Assembly: GCA_041580375.1 (NCBI GenBank)
Contig: JBFGDZ010000152.1
Span: forward strand, 1 to 8,518
DNA: 8,518 nt
DNA from: JAPUIN01 sp041580375
Lineage (GTDB): Bacteria; Acidobacteriota; Polarisedimenticolia; Gp22-AA2
Direction: 5' to 3'
The notes below the pieces were generated by a model, which worked only from the letters and a program-made list of their open reading frames with translations, was not told the origin of the DNA and made no database searches. The position numbers and the translations under genes are program-made. Shown here piece after piece: positions 6,325-8,518 of this stretch (position 1 is its first letter; each line of letters begins with the position of its first letter).

Positions 6325-7719
6325 ATGCTGGCGCTGTGCGGGGGCCTCATGGCCGCCGGCTTCGCCCTCCTGCCGTGGACGGCCGCCGGGGGCCCCGGCG
6401 CGGGCCTCCTCATTCCCGCCGCCGCTCTGTTCGCCGCGTACGGCGCCGCGGTCCGGACGGTTCTGAGAGCCGGAGGCCCGCCGGATCGGGCGGTCCCGCG
6501 GATCATCGTGGGGCTCGCGATCCTGTTCAGGGCCGTCCTGCTGTTCGCTCCTCCGGTCCTCAGCAACGACATCGAGCGCTATCTGTGGGACGGGCGCGTC
6601 GTCCTGTCGGGCGAGAACCCCTTTCTTCACCCCCCCGAGGCCGACGCCCTCCGCCACCTGCGGGACGAGTCGTATGAGCGGCTCGATCACCGCTCGATCC
6701 GGACCATCTACCCGCCCGCCGGGCAGGCCGTGTTCGCGGCGGCAGCGGGCCTCGATGCGGGATGGTTCGGCCTGAAGCTGCTGCTCATCCTGGCCGATCT
6801 GCTGGGCCTCGCCGCGCTGCGGCACGTCCTCGCCCGGCGGGGCCTCCCGCCGTCGCGGCTCCTGATCTACGCCTGGAATCCGCTCGCCGTGATCGAGATC
6901 GCATGGAGCGGACATCTCGAGCCGGTCGGCATGCTCTGCGTTCTGGTCGCGGCGGGCGCGATTATACAGGAAAGGGATCTGCGGGCCACGCTGGCCCTGG
7001 CGCTCGGGGCGCTCGTGAAGATCCTCCCTCTGCTGCTCTTCGTTCCGATGCTGCGCGCGATCCGGCGGCGCGTCCTCGCTCTGGTCCCGCTGGTCCTCGC
7101 CGTCGCCTACTGGCCGTTCCGCGACGCGGGCGCGCACCTCCTCAGCGGAGCGCGCGAGTACGCGTCCAGGTGGGTCGCCAATGAGTCGATCTTCGGACTG
7201 GTGCGCGCCGGCCTCGAGGCCATCGATCCCGCGCCGGCGCTGAAGGGCGCCATCGCCCTCGCGAGCCGGCTGCTGCCGGGCGGTGCGTCGCCGGATGTCC
7301 TGTACGGATTCGTCCACCCGGGGGAGCTCGCCCGCGGAGCGTGCGCGCTCGCGGCGGCCCTCGTCGGCGCGGCGCTGGTGTGGCGGCGCGTGGAGCCGTT
7401 ACGCGGCCTGTTCGTGATGACCGGCGCGCTGCTCCTCCTGTCGCCGACGCTGCATCCCTGGTACCTGCTGTGGATCCTCCCGTGGCTGTGCCTGTTCCCG
7501 TCGCCGGCCTGGCTGGGCCTGAGCGGACTGGTCCTCCTCTCTTATCTGAACGCCGGCGTCCCCCGCGAGGCGGAGCCGTATCCGTGGATCCGGTGGATCG
7601 AATACCTGCCGTTCTACGCGCTGCTCGCGCGGGAGGGGATCGTCGCGGCCCGCGTGAGGCGGCGCGCGGCGGCCCTGTCTCGTCCGGTCCCGGATCGGAT
7701 GGTAGACTCGCCCCGATGA
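6325..7719 (+). CDS. Polytopic GT-C glycosyltransferase, GT87 / MptA-B-like (polyprenyl-phosphate-sugar dependent)
   Basis: A 464-residue membrane protein, mostly hydrophobic, with about ten predicted helices. An N-terminal helix is followed at residues 81-100 by NDIERYLWDG and ENPF, and then by TIYPPAGQ at 127-134. This is the first-loop signature of GT-C mannosyltransferases of the GT87/MptB kind, with D82 the probable catalytic acidic residue. SPTLHPWY at 373-380 is the conserved late-helix motif of the same group. Known relatives transfer a sugar, often mannose, from a polyprenyl phosphate on the extracytoplasmic side. The frame stays open far upstream, antisense to the GT2 gene, so the start is chosen as the first ATG beyond that gene; ATG 6349 is an alternative. 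Its TGA overlaps the next gene's ATG, implying translational coupling. The family is fairly sure; the sugar and acceptor are unknown. Confidence 0.88.
   Translation: MLALCGGLMAAGFALLPWTAAGGPGAGLLIPAAALFAAYGAAVRTVLRAGGPPDRAVPRIIVGLAILFRAVLLFAPPVLSNDIERYLWDGRVVLSGENPFLHPPEADALRHLRDESYERLDHRSIRTIYPPAGQAVFAAAAGLDAGWFGLKLLLILADLLGLAALRHVLARRGLPPSRLLIYAWNPLAVIEIAWSGHLEPVGMLCVLVAAGAIIQERDLRATLALALGALVKILPLLLFVPMLRAIRRRVLALVPLVLAVAYWPFRDAGAHLLSGAREYASRWVANESIFGLVRAGLEAIDPAPALKGAIALASRLLPGGASPDVLYGFVHPGELARGACALAAALVGAALVWRRVEPLRGLFVMTGALLLLSPTLHPWYLLWILPWLCLFPSPAWLGLSGLVLLSYLNAGVPREAEPYPWIRWIEYLPFYALLAREGIVAARVRRRAAALSRPVPDRMVDSPR
7703..7708 (+). promoter_or_regulatory. Possible -10 element (TAGACT) for leaderless transcription of the ketosynthase gene
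   Basis: TAGACT fits the TANNNT -10 pattern and ends 7 bases before the ATG at 7716, the spacing seen at leaderless starts in several high-GC bacteria. No good -35 is visible at the usual distance. It lies inside the last codons of the GT-C gene. No strong Shine-Dalgarno precedes the ketosynthase start, which fits either translational coupling or a leaderless internal transcript. Confidence 0.25.
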
Positions 7720-8518
7720 GAGACAGCGCCGGGCCGCGGGCGGACGCGCGCGCCGTGATCACCGGGCTGGGGATCGTTTCGCCCTTCGGCCAGGGGGTCG
7801 GTGCGTTCGCCGCCGGAATCCGCGAGGGGCGCAGCGCGACGCGCCGCATCTCGCTGTTCGATCCTTCGGAGCTGCCGAGCCAGGTGGCGGCCGAGGTCCC
7901 CGGCTTCGATCCGGAGGAGCATCTTCCCCGGGAGGATCTGCAGCGGGTCGGCCGGATCGTCCCGATGGCGCTCGCCGCTTCGCGCGAGTGTCTCGCCGAC
8001 GCCGCGCTCGGCGGGGATCGTCTCGAGCCGGATGTCCGGCGGCGGATCGGCGTCATCGTGGGGAGCGGAGCGGGCGCCATCGATTTCGCCGAACGGCAGT
8101 ACGAGGCCTATTACCGTGACGGGATCCGGCGCGTCAACCCGTTCGCCATCTCCTCCTCGGTGGTCGGCATGGTGAGCAGCGAGGTGAGCATCCGCCTGGG
8201 CTTCACCGGTCCCTCGCACGTGCTGAGCAACGGGTGCACGAGCAGCACGGACGCCATCGGCTACGCGCTGCACGCGATCCGGAGACGCGAGCGCGCCCTG
8301 CTTCTCACAGGGGGGGCGGAAGCGTGCATCACGCGCGGCATGATGGAGGGCTTCTGCCGCATGCGCGCCGCCGCGACCGGATGGAACGATCGCCCGGAAC
8401 GGGCGGCGCGCCCGTTCAACCGCGATCGCACCGGCTTCGTCCTGGGCGAGGGAGCCTATGTCCTGCTGCTCGAGGAGCTCGAGCACGCCCGCGCGCGCGG
8501 CGCCCGCATCTACGCGGA
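7716..8518 (+). CDS. FabF-like beta-ketoacyl-[acyl-carrier-protein] synthase (partial, 3' end outside window)
   Basis: Thiolase-fold condensing enzyme that would join an acyl chain to malonyl-ACP by decarboxylative Claisen condensation. The 267 visible residues begin with the usual VITGLGIVSPFG at 14-25. IGVIVGSGAG lies at 111-120. The nucleophile is C174 in SNGCTSSTDAIGYA, and PFNRDRTGFVLGEGA lies at 233-247. The two catalytic histidines lie in the C-terminal half, beyond the window. About 420 residues are expected in total. The Cys context is GCTSS rather than the ACASG of housekeeping FabF, and GEGAY replaces the usual GEGAG. These point to a specialised pathway (modified lipid, polyketide or polyene) rather than core fatty-acid synthesis, though this is inference. 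The ATG overlaps the GT-C stop (ATGA), so the two are made together. A companion ACP or second ketosynthase might follow. Confidence 0.92.
   Translation, partial: MRDSAGPRADARAVITGLGIVSPFGQGVGAFAAGIREGRSATRRISLFDPSELPSQVAAEVPGFDPEEHLPREDLQRVGRIVPMALAASRECLADAALGGDRLEPDVRRRIGVIVGSGAGAIDFAERQYEAYYRDGIRRVNPFAISSSVVGMVSSEVSIRLGFTGPSHVLSNGCTSSTDAIGYALHAIRRRERALLLTGGAEACITRGMMEGFCRMRAAATGWNDRPERAARPFNRDRTGFVLGEGAYVLLLEELEHARARGARIYA

Noticed and set aside
6961..6985. AT-richer patch with TATACA and AGGAAAGG inside the GT-C gene, resembling an internal promoter and ribosome-binding site
   Set aside because: No start codon leads to a convincing gene there and the GT-C frame continues unbroken through it.
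7142..8486. Minus-strand frames opposite the end of the GT-C gene and the ketosynthase
   Set aside because: They are antisense to two genes with clear family motifs and have skewed composition and no domains.

Overview
This is a high-GC bacterial window with dense coding and G/C-rich third codon positions. The most informative gene for taxonomy is a very long TonB-dependent receptor that begins with a carboxypeptidase-regulatory-like domain (Oar type). Such receptors are typical of Acidobacteriota and some related soil phyla and are also found in Myxococcota. A Gram-negative cell plan is clear; Acidobacteriota is my best guess, not a proven assignment. I saw no RNA genes, insertion sequences, CRISPR arrays, phage genes or origins.

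Layout. Positions 1-3248 (minus strand) hold the N-terminal 1082 residues of the receptor; its C-terminus lies beyond the left edge. Upstream of it, 3249-3498 is a non-coding gap. It contains a structured leader with two GC-rich hairpins, a sigma-70-like promoter and an AT-rich island. Positions 3499-4680 (minus) encode a secreted protein with a degenerate trypsin-like region followed by three TPR repeats. Positions 4774-6300 (minus) encode a CslA/CesA-like family 2 processive glycosyltransferase. Only 24 bases separate its start from a divergent plus-strand pair. That pair is a polytopic GT-C (GT87/MptA-B-like) glycosyltransferase at 6325-7719, followed with an ATGA overlap by a FabF-like beta-ketoacyl-ACP synthase at 7716 that runs off the right edge.

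How the genes may work together. Both glycosyltransferases are membrane enzymes. One uses cytoplasmic nucleotide sugars; the other probably uses a polyprenyl-phosphate sugar on the outer face. The coupling of the GT-C enzyme to a ketosynthase hints at an envelope glycolipid or lipid-linked glycan pathway, but no gene here names a product. The receptor has its own promoter and is probably an independent unit.

Nothing here is clearly a new system. The points most worth a second look are the structured receptor leader, the apparent pseudoprotease-TPR fusion, the divergent glycosyltransferase pair with almost no promoter space, the GT-C/ketosynthase coupling, and a calcium-loop-like motif in the receptor barrel.
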